The notes under the pieces: generated by a model
What the model was told of the DNA's origin: nothing
Seen by the model: the letters and a program-made list of their open reading frames with translations, nothing else
Databases searched by the model: none
In this document: positions 12,232-22,011 of the stretch, in pieces
Numbering within the stretch: position 1 is the first letter of the stretch
How the letters are laid out: each line of letters begins with the position of its first letter
Program-made: the position numbers and the translations under genes
NCBI GenBank assembly: GCA_051453625.1
Contig: JBOZIK010000001.1
Span: 10,535,490 to 10,599,489, forward strand
Direction: 5' to 3'
Length of the DNA stretch: 64,000 nucleotides
From: Welwitschia mirabilis
Taxonomy: Eukaryota > Gnetophyta > Gnetopsida > Welwitschiales

Positions 12232-12375
12232 ATTTTAAATTCATTTATGCATTNNNNNNNNNNNNNNNNNNNNNNNNNNNNNNNNNNNNNNNNNNNNNNN
12301 NNNNNNNNNNNNNNNNNNNNNNNNNNNNNNNNNNNNNNNNNNNNNNNNNNNNNATTTTAAATTCATTTATGCATT
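12232..12375. other. 100-N gap with identical 22-bp flanks
   Basis: The last 22 bases before the gap (12232-12253, ATTTTAAATTCATTTATG...) are repeated exactly at 12354-12375. This is the signature of overlapping contigs left unmerged by scaffolding rather than real missing sequence. Confidence 0.85.
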
Positions 12376-13187
12376 TTTTCATTCTTCAATGGGATCTTAA
12401 TCATTTAGTAGGTTTCTTGCTGTTCTTTTATGTTATATCATTTTTGGTAAGCATTTGAAAATCAAAAGAATATCTTTTTTTCATTTCATAACTTTTATGA
12501 ATTTTCTTATAGCTTATGGAGTTTTGAGTTTATCTTGATTTTTGTTTCTATTCAATCATATTGATTTAACTTTTAATGTTAGGTTCTCATCCTGGATAGT
12601 CTATTTTCTTTAGCCATAGTTCTCTTTTCTTGTGAGTTTGTCCTTTTTCTCTTGATTTTCATGGTTTTCTTTCTTATTTTCTGTTTTTTTAACTTTTTCT
12701 ATTAAATTTTGATACTTAAATAATCATATTTGAGCCTCATTTTATTGGTTGACATCTTTCTTTCTAAAAAATTTTTGAATTCCCTATTGCTCACTTGCTC
12801 GTCTAAACGACATTAACACGACTAGACGACAATGCGATATAACCATGATTTAAACCCTTTTTCCTTCTTTTTTGTTTTCCTCATTTCTTTATCATTTTTG
12901 GTTGTTCCTTTAAGAGACGATAACCACTCTAGCTTGTACCACCTTCTGGAACTTGTTTTACTTGATTTCGTGTCCAGATTTGGGAGATTTCACTAAATCT
13001 TCAAAAATAAGGTATGTTTCTCTCTCCTCTAGTTTTTTAATTTTTTCTCCTGTTTTTTAGCTTTTTGATGCATAGTTTTCATGTATATCACTTAGTTTTT
13101 CACACTCTTTCATTTGGGACTTACATATTTGAATTTCACCATGTATTTTCGAGTTATGGGTATTGTGCGTTTTATGAGGTATTCTAA

Positions 13188-13469
13188 AATTTCTATCTTT
13201 CACACTCATTTTCTTGCAAACCATAAGTTAAAATGTAACAATCCTATAGGCATAATTAATCAGTTAGATGCATTCTAAAATTCTACTAGATTAGATTTTT
13301 TATTTGAGCACTTTGAATTTTCNNNNNNNNNNAATTTCCATTTTTTACACTCATTTTCTCATAAATCATAGGTTAAAACATAGTGGTCCTCTAGGAGGCA
13401 TTGATTATTTCAACATGTTCTATGCTTCTACTATATTAGATTTTTTTTATTTGAGCACTTTGAATTTTC
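13188..13469. repeat. About 145-bp direct duplication around a 10-N gap
   Basis: A unit at 13188-13322 (AATTTCTATCTTTCACACTC ... GCACTTTGAATTTTC) is repeated with changes at 13333-13469. The two copies differ at many bases, so this is a true old tandem duplication, unlike the identical-flank gaps. Part of it also matches copy A near 8385-8520. Confidence 0.6.
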
Positions 13470-13704
13470 ACTACATGTGGGCCCACTTAAAACATAGCTT
13501 TTCGATTTTTCATGTATTTATCACTTTTTTTCTTATGTTTAGGAAATTTGGGATGCATTACAACTTTTAGGAGGGAATAAGACATATTTTTTTTGTATTT
13601 TTTATAGTTTTTATCGATTCCAGAGCTCGTTATTGCACATCCATGCGATGTTTCCAACATGTTTTCCTATTTTTGCATGATGTTTTTTGTGTTTTTGAAT
13701 AAGT

Positions 13705-13804
13705 NNNNNNNNNNNNNNNNNNNNNNNNNNNNNNNNNNNNNNNNNNNNNNNNNNNNNNNNNNNNNNNNNNNNNNNNNNNNNNNNNNNNNNNNNNNNNNNN
13801 NNNN
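13705..13804. other. Assembly gap (100 N)
   Basis: Lies at the junction between copy B 3' noncoding DNA and the minus-strand LTR fragment. The flanks show no overlap. Confidence 0.95.
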
Positions 13805-14510
13805 TAGCTACTGGATGGACCTCCTCCCTTCAAGCTTTTATCACAATCATATCAAGTATAAAATATGATTGTAATTAAAGGAGGGAAGGGGTATTTATAG
13901 TTGTACAATGAACTGTAATCCTAGACATCCATTAAGAAAACCCTAGCTGCTCACATGGGTCACTTGACCCCATTTATAATAGTATTTATTATGGATATAT
14001 AAAATTAGCTGTTGTCCTATTCATCATCCACACGACAGTGGGGAGGATGCCCACACCATCTTCTTGTCTTGGGTTGTGTACCCGTATGATATTATTAGCC
14101 TTGTGAGTTGTGATCGCATCTTATCCATATGGTCATCCTGTCTATCCTCCAGACAACATGGTGGATGATGCTCTGTCATCATGTGCTACTGTCGATGCCT
14201 CAGCCTTTGTCCACATAATAAGCTATCATCCCCTCTATCATGGGGATGATAATGGGGATGACACTCTTCCCAAGCTCCTCAAGCAGTGTAAATTGGTATT
14301 CTTCATCTTTAGTTCTTCTTCAATATGCTAAGTATTAAATTATGCCTAAAATACCTCTAATTATCTAAGAATTATATGTTTTCATAATCATCTTGTTATC
14401 TCTTCGTAATCAGTAGAATTTCATCTAAACCTGTATAAATGTCCTGCAAAAGTACTCCAAATACACCACTAAATTCCTACAAATTGGCATTGCAACACTA
14501 CATGTTAAAC
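13805..14510 (-). repeat. Minus-strand LTR fragment of the Athila-like family
   Basis: GGGGTATTTATAGTTGTACAATGAACTG near 13891-13918 parallels GGGATATTTATAGTTTTGG... near 22594-22625 in the minus-strand copy C LTR, and the block that follows has the same hairpin motifs: 14143-14170 (TATCCTCCA / TGGATGATG, loop GACAACATGG), one near 14236-14263, and a weaker one near 14024-14052. Orientation is therefore minus. Its inner end is lost in the gap. A solo LTR or a truncated insertion in copy B. Confidence 0.55.
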
Positions 14511-15714
14511 CTGAAGACTTACCAGTGATGCCAAAGTTGCTAGGACTTGAGAGAAAATACATGGAAATGGGACATAAAAAACACACTACATTCAGAATTG
14601 TAAGTTTTCTACACATGTGTAGCCACAAGAACAAGGCACAAATTTAATTTTAAAGTTCAAACTTGAATGATGCGAAAGATGGAAACTATAAGATAGGAAG
14701 TGGTCAGACATGCCTAAGTTGGTATGACCAAATCTAGGCACCTATTTGTATCTGTAATAAATAAATAAGAAAGTCTTCTTTCATAAATAACTATTTCTAA
14801 GCTAAGATGCATTTATAGCTAATGCTATAACTAGGAGATATAGGATAACAAGAGGAGCATCACTCACAACAAGTTTTACTAAGATTGAATTGGAAATTCT
14901 TTTACAACATTAAGCATGATTTTTTTAAAAGGAAAACTCAATAATATGTGATATGACAGCTTTAAAAAATAATAGATAATTATGCTATAAAAAACAAATA
15001 CTAAATGAATCTTTTAAACCTAACAAGATTTTTAAGTCATTCTAATTTCTTCCAAAATTACAATTTTTGCTACTGTAGAAAAGAGTAGGATTGAATATTT
15101 CTATTTGAAAAGAGACTAAGAGTACTCATACTTTTATCTGAGACATATAAAGGAGAAGTTACAAAGGAAACATAATGCATGAAGTAATTACATCAATGAT
15201 TTTGTTTTAATTCTAAAATTATATATAGTTATATTGTTTTTTTAATTATATTTTCCATTTGTGTGTCTTAATAATATTTTCTATATTATATACTCTATTT
15301 GAAATGAAATATGTAGAGTATTTCCTTATTTTAAGAAAATTTTGATAATATATTATGCATCAGTAATGTTGTTATAGCAACATGGATTGTGCACATGTGC
15401 AAAGAAAACAAAGCTTGAAAGTTTTTTCAAAAATGTTATTTCTTAAGAGAAGGTAATGGGAAAGAATCAGGGTTTAGATTTTATAATATGATTAAATATG
15501 TTCAATTGCATAGAACCTTAAGAACAAAATTAGTGTAGTTGCAATATTCTAGTATAACTAAAATGGAACTGATATTGTGTATATGGAGCAAAACTAATTC
15601 CCTTTTCATGCCAAAGATCCCTAAATCATGAAATCCATTGATCATAATGGATTTATTATTATTATCATTATTATTTAGCTAGTGACATCTTTTGAGGAGT
15701 TTATTTGATAAAAC
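14510..15714. other. Unassigned DNA within the insertion in copy B
   Basis: AT-rich sequence without a long open frame. No match to copy A. It may be the body of a non-autonomous CACTA element whose right end is at about 15932, but I could not find a matching left terminus. Confidence 0.4.
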
Positions 15715-15932
15715 ATCTTAAAATACCTTTTGAGGCATTTCTTTGAAAAAATGCCTCATAAGTCCATTTAAGGCATTTCCTTAAAAAGTGCCACAAAAGG
15801 ACTTTTAAGGCGTTTTTATTAAAATGCCTTAGAAATGACATTTTTGAAGTGTTTTGTAAAGAAATGCCTTAAAATCTTTTAAGGCATTTTTTAAGACTTT
15901 TTAAAAGCCTATATTTCTTTTAGTAGTAAAGG
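15715..15932 (+). mobile_element. CACTA-like transposon end with subterminal repeats
   Basis: About ten copies of a 9-10 base motif, AAGGCATTT or its complement AAATGCCTT (with variants), are packed into about 200 bases in both orientations. They are followed by TTTCTTTTAGTAGT at 15915-15928, whose complement resembles the CACTACTAAAAGAAA type terminus of plant CACTA elements with the first bases mutated. Dense subterminal repeats in both orientations are the transposase-binding region of CACTA (En/Spm) elements. No transposase is seen and the left terminus was not found. Confidence 0.5.
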
Positions 15933-15939
15933 CACAACA

Positions 15940-16510
15940 GCTTTAAACACTTAGTTATCCATGCCTTCTTTGAGCACTCTTTAAACAATTTGGGATACTA
16001 AAGCCCATAGGCTAGTAGCACCTATCTCATATACAAACTTTAGCTTACTATTTATAGGACATGGAGATATAGGTTTGAAAAGAAGCAAAGAGAATACAGA
16101 CCTGTGATTAGAGCATTACTTGAGTAGATTCAGGCTCTATTACTTGAGACCATCGAGACTATTAGATGTTTTATTAGCATAGGTATCTAATCACTTAAGC
16201 AAATGATTCAGGATCATGATCATAGATAGTAAAAATTTCAAAATAGGATCTTATCTATTAAGAGGAGAGTCTAGCACTCTAGGATTACATTGTTAACATG
16301 TGTCAGCATGTCATTTCCATTCAGCAGAGTATGATAGCAGATATTCCTAAGGCAGTATGTGTTTAGGGTGATAAGACGGTCAGATTTATCTTTATATTTT
16401 TATACCTCCATTTTCCCATAGACCCAGAGCATTCTCCCTCTTCTCCCCCTGCTCCTAAGCCATCTACTAAACTAGAGTTTATCATGCATCAACAAGGGGA
16501 GTAATTCTAT
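15940..16510 (+). pseudogene. Env-position ORF tail, copy B
   Basis: Aligned to 9390-9850 of copy A: CTTTAGCTTACTATTTATAGGACAT against CTTTAGCTTGCTACCTACAGGACAT, then the shared AAGAGGAGAGT helix region and a Pro-rich tail (CTCCCCCTGCTCCTAAGCC). Interrupted by stops. The N-terminal part is missing because of the 13805-15930 insertion. Confidence 0.5.
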
Positions 16511-17019
16511 AATAATATTTTGTATCTTCTTTTCTATGCACTTTGTACTAAAAAATCTCTTTGATTTTATAGATACATTATTTTTCTAGCATGGTTTACT
16601 AATTTGTACCTAATTTTTTATGACTATCTTTAATTTTTTACATGTTATGATGAGGGTTAATTTTACTTGAGCATTATTTCTATTCCATTAATATTTGATT
16701 CAGTGGAGGGTTATCTTATTACATTTATTGATTATCTATAAAAATAAAAATTCTATCATAGATTCCTAATTTTAAAAACTATTTTTGAGACTATCATCCA
16801 TTCAACTTCTAGACGATGACCTAGACAACTGATTGGCTAGTCTTCAGAGTAGGTGAAGTGTTTAGTTTTAAATTTGTCTTGTATTTCTAAAATTTTTGAA
16901 AATATTTCTAAGATGATTTCCATATGTGCCTCAGTTGTTTTTCTTGTTAAATAAGTTATCTTGTAAATGCAGTTTACTACTTGGTTTTACTAGGAACTGA
17001 TAAGGCTAAATGGAGGACT

Positions 17020-18065
17020 ATATTGCGTTGCTAACTTATGCATATTTAATAGCGTATTTTGAGTGGTTTTACAAGTTAATAGATAGGTAAATGCTTAATT
17101 TCCATAATAATGATATCTTAGATAAAAGAGATGAAAACATGCAATCTCCATAATGATTTATAACATTTAGATCAATTCTTAATACTTTACATTTCTAATA
17201 TAACTTCCTACAAAACATTGAGGCTAATGCACTAATGAAAGATTTATAAAAGACCATCGTCCACCTCATTGTCTTAATGACTGGATGGATGATCGAGTAA
17301 TTCATGCCAATAAGAATGCTAACTATAATCAATCTGGCAGCTAATATGGATTATTTATGAGATGGTATCATCTCCTCTAGATAACACTATTGTAACATCT
17401 GCACTGAATACTCACCTAATTTCTGCCAACTATCTATATGTTTCTCTTAGCGTGGCTGTTATAGTTTTACCTACACCTCTCTATCTATCTTTTTGTATGT
17501 TTGTGTATTAATAAATATTGATCTTGCCTTCGAATTTTGCTTATCTTTGTTTACACTAGGAATTCTCGTGACACAAGATTAAAGGGCCATAGATCCATCC
17601 TTGTAGTTGCAGAGAGACATCTTTCTTGGTGTTGGGTGGTGCTTCCTCCAGTGAGGTGTGGCTACTTTATAACACAGATGTTATTCAAGACTTAACATAA
17701 AATGCTTTTTTTCCTTGTTTAATGCATGTTTATTCCTCTCTCTCATAGCTTATGTTGCTTTTGATCCAATGACAGTTGCTTTAGTGATATAGGTTACGAG
17801 GGTAACCTTTGTCAAGGTTGTGTATGATTACTTTAGGTTAGATGCATTGTTGTTTCGTTTTCCTAGATTATTTTTGCATAAGTATATTACATTATACTTT
17901 TCATGCTTTGCAAAGTTATTTCTGTAGTTAGAGTACAAAGTGTTCCCTTGTGAAATCAACTCTCTTATTCCTATTTTGGCTTTTGACAAATTACGACCTT
18001 CAAGTCACCTTGTCTATATTAGTGTGTTTTGTTTATTTATTATATTTGTGATTGATAGGATTCAA
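17020..18065 (+). repeat. 3' LTR of copy B
   Basis: Begins about TTGCGTTGCTAACTTATG, parallel to the copy A LTR start, and ends with the TATTAGTGTGTTTTG ... TGTGATTGATAGGATTCA block found at 320-366 in copy A. It holds a hairpin-like motif at 17253-17296 and a decayed promoter region near 17459-17490. About 500 bp shorter than the copy C LTR, so it has internal deletions. Confidence 0.55.
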
Positions 18066-18084
18066 CTAAAATAGGAATGTAATG

Positions 18085-18440
18085 TTCCATAAATATGCAT
18101 CACAACAATCCTTGCATCTTTAAGTTTAATGATTTATTCCTTTACTAGTTGGTTTATAACAAGGTTAATTCTCCTTTATGGTTATCTAATGGGTTTAGTA
18201 TTATCTTCTAAATAAATTTTATATTGAACAATGAAATAAGAAATGGCTAAAAAAGTTTTATAAGTTCAAATAAAAGCATGTATTTAGAATTAATAAGTTG
18301 AAGTAGTGATTCTTCTTGAGAAGGATGCAGACACGCATTAATGATTAAGGGTTTGTAAAGGTTATTATTTAAAAAGATGTACTTCAACCCATTTGGTAGT
18401 TCTTGAAGTTCCAAATTAGAATTATCCCTTATTATTAATG
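18085..18440 (-). pseudogene. RT N-terminal remnant, copy C
   Basis: On the minus strand the frame reads NLELQELPNGLKYIFL, then LIINACLHPSQEESLLQLI and an IYLEDNTKPIR..RRIN segment. These are the conserved stretches that lead into the Athila RT fingers. The frame ends abruptly at about 18085, where copy B sequence starts, so palm and RNase H are absent from this window. Confidence 0.7.
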
Positions 18441-18763
18441 TAATCCTATATTAATGTAGAAGGTTTTATATGGATTTAATATGTTGAATATTATAATTAA
18501 TGAGGGATTCAAAGTTGTTATTATTTTTTCATTTAACTCATTGCTTATAAGGTTGCTATTGAAATTACATGGATTAGAGGAATGAAGGCTTCTTAGTATT
18601 ATTTTTTTTTTTTTTAACATTCTTCAAGATTATCAAATAAAGTTAAGTTGTATAAAGTAAGGAGCCTTTATTCTAAGGGATGATGTTAAATAAGCATGAA
18701 GGATCTGATTTACTACTCCTGATTAGAATCTTTTCCCATATATTTTTTAATGACATTAAAGAC

Positions 18764-19140
18764 TCAAATAATGAATTTCTTATTCCCTACATGGCATGCC
18801 ATCCTTCCAGTACGTGTGTCAATAATGCAATGGGCTATTACATAGAAGGCTTTTCTTAAGAGTAAAGGGTATTCTCCATTGTATTCTACCTTAATGATGA
18901 CCACATCTATAGGGTAAAAGACTTTTTCAATTTGTATGACCATATCCTTAATAACTCCAATTGGTTTTCTAATGATTGTTGATTTAGTGATATTTTCCAA
19001 TCCAATTTTTTTACAAATGTAAAATAACATAATGTTAACACTAGCTCTTATATCTATTAATGCTTTCTTGATCTTTTTTCTCCCTTCTAAGATAACAGCA
19101 ACTATGGTAGCCCTTGGATCTTTTAATTTTGAACATTTTT
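18764..19140 (-). pseudogene. Aspartic protease remnant, copy C
   Basis: The open stretch 18764-19030 (88 residues) reads YICKKIGLE at its start, then DMVIQIEKVFYPIDVVIIKVEYNG split by no stop, GEYPLLLRKAF and AHCII. It is the least decayed protease copy in the window. The active-site segment lies just upstream on the minus strand (about 19030-19080) and is degenerate. Function would be gag-pol processing. Confidence 0.75.
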
Positions 19141-19299
19141 ATGTCACTCAGTTAGAAGAGGATTGAGCTATGTACACTCTACTTGATATGGTTCTTTTTT
19201 TTTTAAATTAATTCCTTCTACATTTTGTTGTATTTATGACTATCTTGTAATATTTTTCAAAAAGGAAGGTTAATAATTACATCTTGCATAATTGCCTTA

Positions 19300-21700
19300 A
19301 GATAGTCATCGTAGATAGGATTAGTCTTTAATATTTCTATCCAAGGCATTATAGATTTATTTCATGCATTTTTATTGGTTGTGTTATGATTGGATTTTTC
19401 TCTAAGAGATGAAGGAAAACTAGATTGATCAAGAATTTCTATGACATCATCATAGGTTTGATTTTCTTAGTTATAAGAAGTGGGGACTTTCCCATTAGAA
19501 GTTGTATCATGTCCACTTTTTGTCACTATCTTTTAATCCTAAAAAACATTATTTGCATTAAAAGTTATTTAGGTTGCAAGGAAGCATTTAGGTCTTTAAT
19601 TTTTTAAGATGGTTTGCTGAAAAATACCTATAAGTTTTTCCATATTCTTGTTAGTAGCCTCTTGCATTTTTTTCCTACTCCTTAATTAAATCTCTAAGGA
19701 AATCATTTTTAGTATAGTTGAGAGAATTGCAAAGCTAAAAGTTATTAGACTAAAAGTTGTTGGTTAAATGTTGTGATGCTAAAAGTTATTGAACTGAATG
19801 TTGTTGCTCCTATATCTAATAGTAAAAGAGGATTTAAAGGCCTGTTGTGATTCATTATTTTATGGCTGAACTTGTTTATTATTTCTAGGTTTATTTATGG
19901 GTCATTTCTCTATATATTGGTAAGGCAGGATAATCTTTGATGTAATGGAAGTTGTCTTCACATATTTCATAATAAGACTAAGGTGTTAAAGGTTTAGATT
20001 ATTGATTTAACATTTTTNNNNNNNNNNNNNNNNNNNNNNNNNNNNNNNNNNNNNNNNNNNNNNNNNNNNNNNNNNNNNNNNNNNNNNNNNNNNNNNNNNN
20101 NNNNNNNNNNNNNNNNNNNNNNNNNNNNNNNNNNNNNNNNNNNNNNNNNNNNNNNNNNNNNNNNNNNNNNNNNNNNNNNNNNNNNNNNNNNNNNNNNNNN
20201 NNNNNNNNNNNNNNNNNNNNNNNNNNNNNNNNNNNNNNNNNNNNNNNNNNNNNNNNNNNNNNNNNNNNNNNNNNNNNNNNNNNNNNNNNNNNNNNNNNNN
20301 NNNNNNNNNNNNNNNNNNNNNNNNNNNNNNNNNNNNNNNNNNNNNNNNNNNNNNNNNNNNNNNNNNNNNNNNNNNNNNNNNNNNNNNNNNNNNNNNNNNN
20401 NNNNNNNNNNNNNNNNNNNNNNNNNNNNNNNNNNNNNNNNNNNNNNNNNNNNNNNNNNNNNNNNNNNNNNNNNNNNNNNNNNNNNNNNNNNNNNNNNNNN
20501 NNNNNNNNNNNNNNNNNNNNNNNNNNNNNNNNNNNNNNNNNNNNNNNNNNNNNNNNNNNNNNNNNNNNNNNNNNNNNNNNNNNNNNNNNNNNNNNNNNNN
20601 NNNNNNNNNNNNNNNNNNNNNNNNNNNNNNNNNNNNNNNNNNNNNNNNNNNNNNNNNNNNNNNNNNNNNNNNNNNNNNNNNNNNNNNNNNNNNNNNNNNN
20701 NNNNNNNNNNNNNNNNNNNNNNNNNNNNNNNNNNNNNNNNNNNNNNNNNNNNNNNNNNNNNNNNNNNNNNNNNNNNNNNNNNNNNNNNNNNNNNNNNNNN
20801 NNNNNNNNNNNNNNNNNNNNNNNNNNNNNNNNNNNNNNNNNNNNNNNNNNNNNNNNNNNNNNNNNNNNNNNNNNNNNNNNNNNNAATCTACTAGTTTCTT
20901 GGTTTGGCTATTTAATTTGCTATAGAAGTTATTAACAAGTTCTTCTCTTGAAATTTCATCTAAAGGATGATATGAGGCAGTAATTAGAAATCTTTCATAA
21001 GTTGTAGCATAATTCTTATAAGGATGTTATGCAGATTAATAACTTCTATTCTTCTTTTTCTCATGGTTGTTTCACTTATGAATCTTTTTATGAGGGTATC
21101 TTAAACTTGGTTCTAAGTCTTAAGGATTTATGTGGTATAGTTTTCAACCAATCTTTAGCCTTTCTATAAGGGTGAAATGGAAAATGATCATGTAATCCCA
21201 TCAATTATCTTCTTTTCTAATTTCCTAAGGAAAGAATGAATTATTATATTTCATATAACTATTGAAAAGGGCCTTCTTCATCATCTCCTAAGAAGGTAGA
21301 ATAGGCTTGTAAGTTTTGAAGTTCAACATCATCTCTAGTAGATAGGTCAAAATAGTTTTGAATCTCTATTTTTCTTTGAGCTATTCTATTCTTAAGAGTT
21401 AATGAGATAGAAGTTAAAGCAAAAGCTAATATGTTTAAAGGTTTATAAGGAAAAAATAATTGAGAGGTAGGTTCTTTAAGGGGGTTTAGAGAGGAAGAAG
21501 GATTATAAAAAAATTACTTTCAAAAATAGGTAAATTACTTTTAGAAATATAAAAATCTAAATAATCATCTTACTCTATTTTAGATTGAAATGGAACTTTC
21601 TCACCTCTAGTTCTTGAATTAAAATCCACTAACCCTTCTTGAATTTCTTTGCTAACAATTTGCTTTTCTTATGGTGTTTTTTTATGTTACTATTCCCTTA
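19300..21700 (-). pseudogene. gag remnant, copy C (contains 867-N gap)
   Basis: Minus-strand sequence right of the gap (about 20985-20885) reads SYHPLDEISREELVNNFYSK, a gag core segment seen in Athila/Tat elements. Left of the gap, weaker segments continue toward the protease. Stops and frameshifts are frequent, and the central part is unknown because of the gap. Confidence 0.55.
20018..20884. other. Assembly gap (867 N)
   Basis: Unsequenced interval inside the copy C gag. Confidence 0.95.
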
Positions 21701-21990
21701 CTTTTTATAAAATGTTAAAACAAATTTCTTTACATCCAAGTAGGAAACACTATTCTAGATTACACAAAGTGCAAGAAGGATGATATACCAACAATGGATG
21801 TGGCGCTTACTTAGATTATATGAAGTAAAACTAATAGAAATTAAAAATCAAGCTAAACTAAGATAGTAAAAGTACATGCTAATCTAAGAAAAGAAAAAAT
21901 TGTATGTGCACACTACGCAAGTAAACATTATTAAAATCAATTTAATTACATAAGTAGGAAAAATCAACATTCCAAACTTCCTTGAATTCC

Positions 21991-22008
21991 TTCCCAGCAA
22001 TGGTGTCA
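21991..22008 (-). other. Primer-binding site, tRNA-Asp type, copy C
   Basis: On the minus strand TGACACCATTGCTGGGAA aligns without gaps to TGGCGCCGTTGCCGGGGA. All five differences are transitions, at positions different from those in copy A, so the two copies decayed independently. Confidence 0.8.
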
Positions 22009-22011
22009 ATT

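Larger units (their letters stand above)
11003..18070 (+). mobile_element. Athila-like retrotransposon, copy B (3' part, with insertions)
   Basis: Starts after a gap inside the integrase C-terminus and parallels copy A from about 6285 onward: integrase end, 3' noncoding region (11290-13700), env-position ORF tail (15940-16510) and 3' LTR (about 17020-18065). Copy A has no counterpart for 13805-15930, which holds a minus-strand LTR fragment and a CACTA-like end, so these are later insertions. The right end abuts the minus-strand copy C within its RT, suggesting that one inserted into the other. Confidence 0.7.

Noticed and set aside
13304-13868. ORFs spanning 10-N and 100-N gaps
   Set aside because: The frames depend on N codons; the sequence is 3' noncoding retroelement DNA.
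18435-18620. 61-codon minus-strand ORF
   Set aside because: It is an open piece of the decayed region between protease and RT of copy C, not a separate gene.
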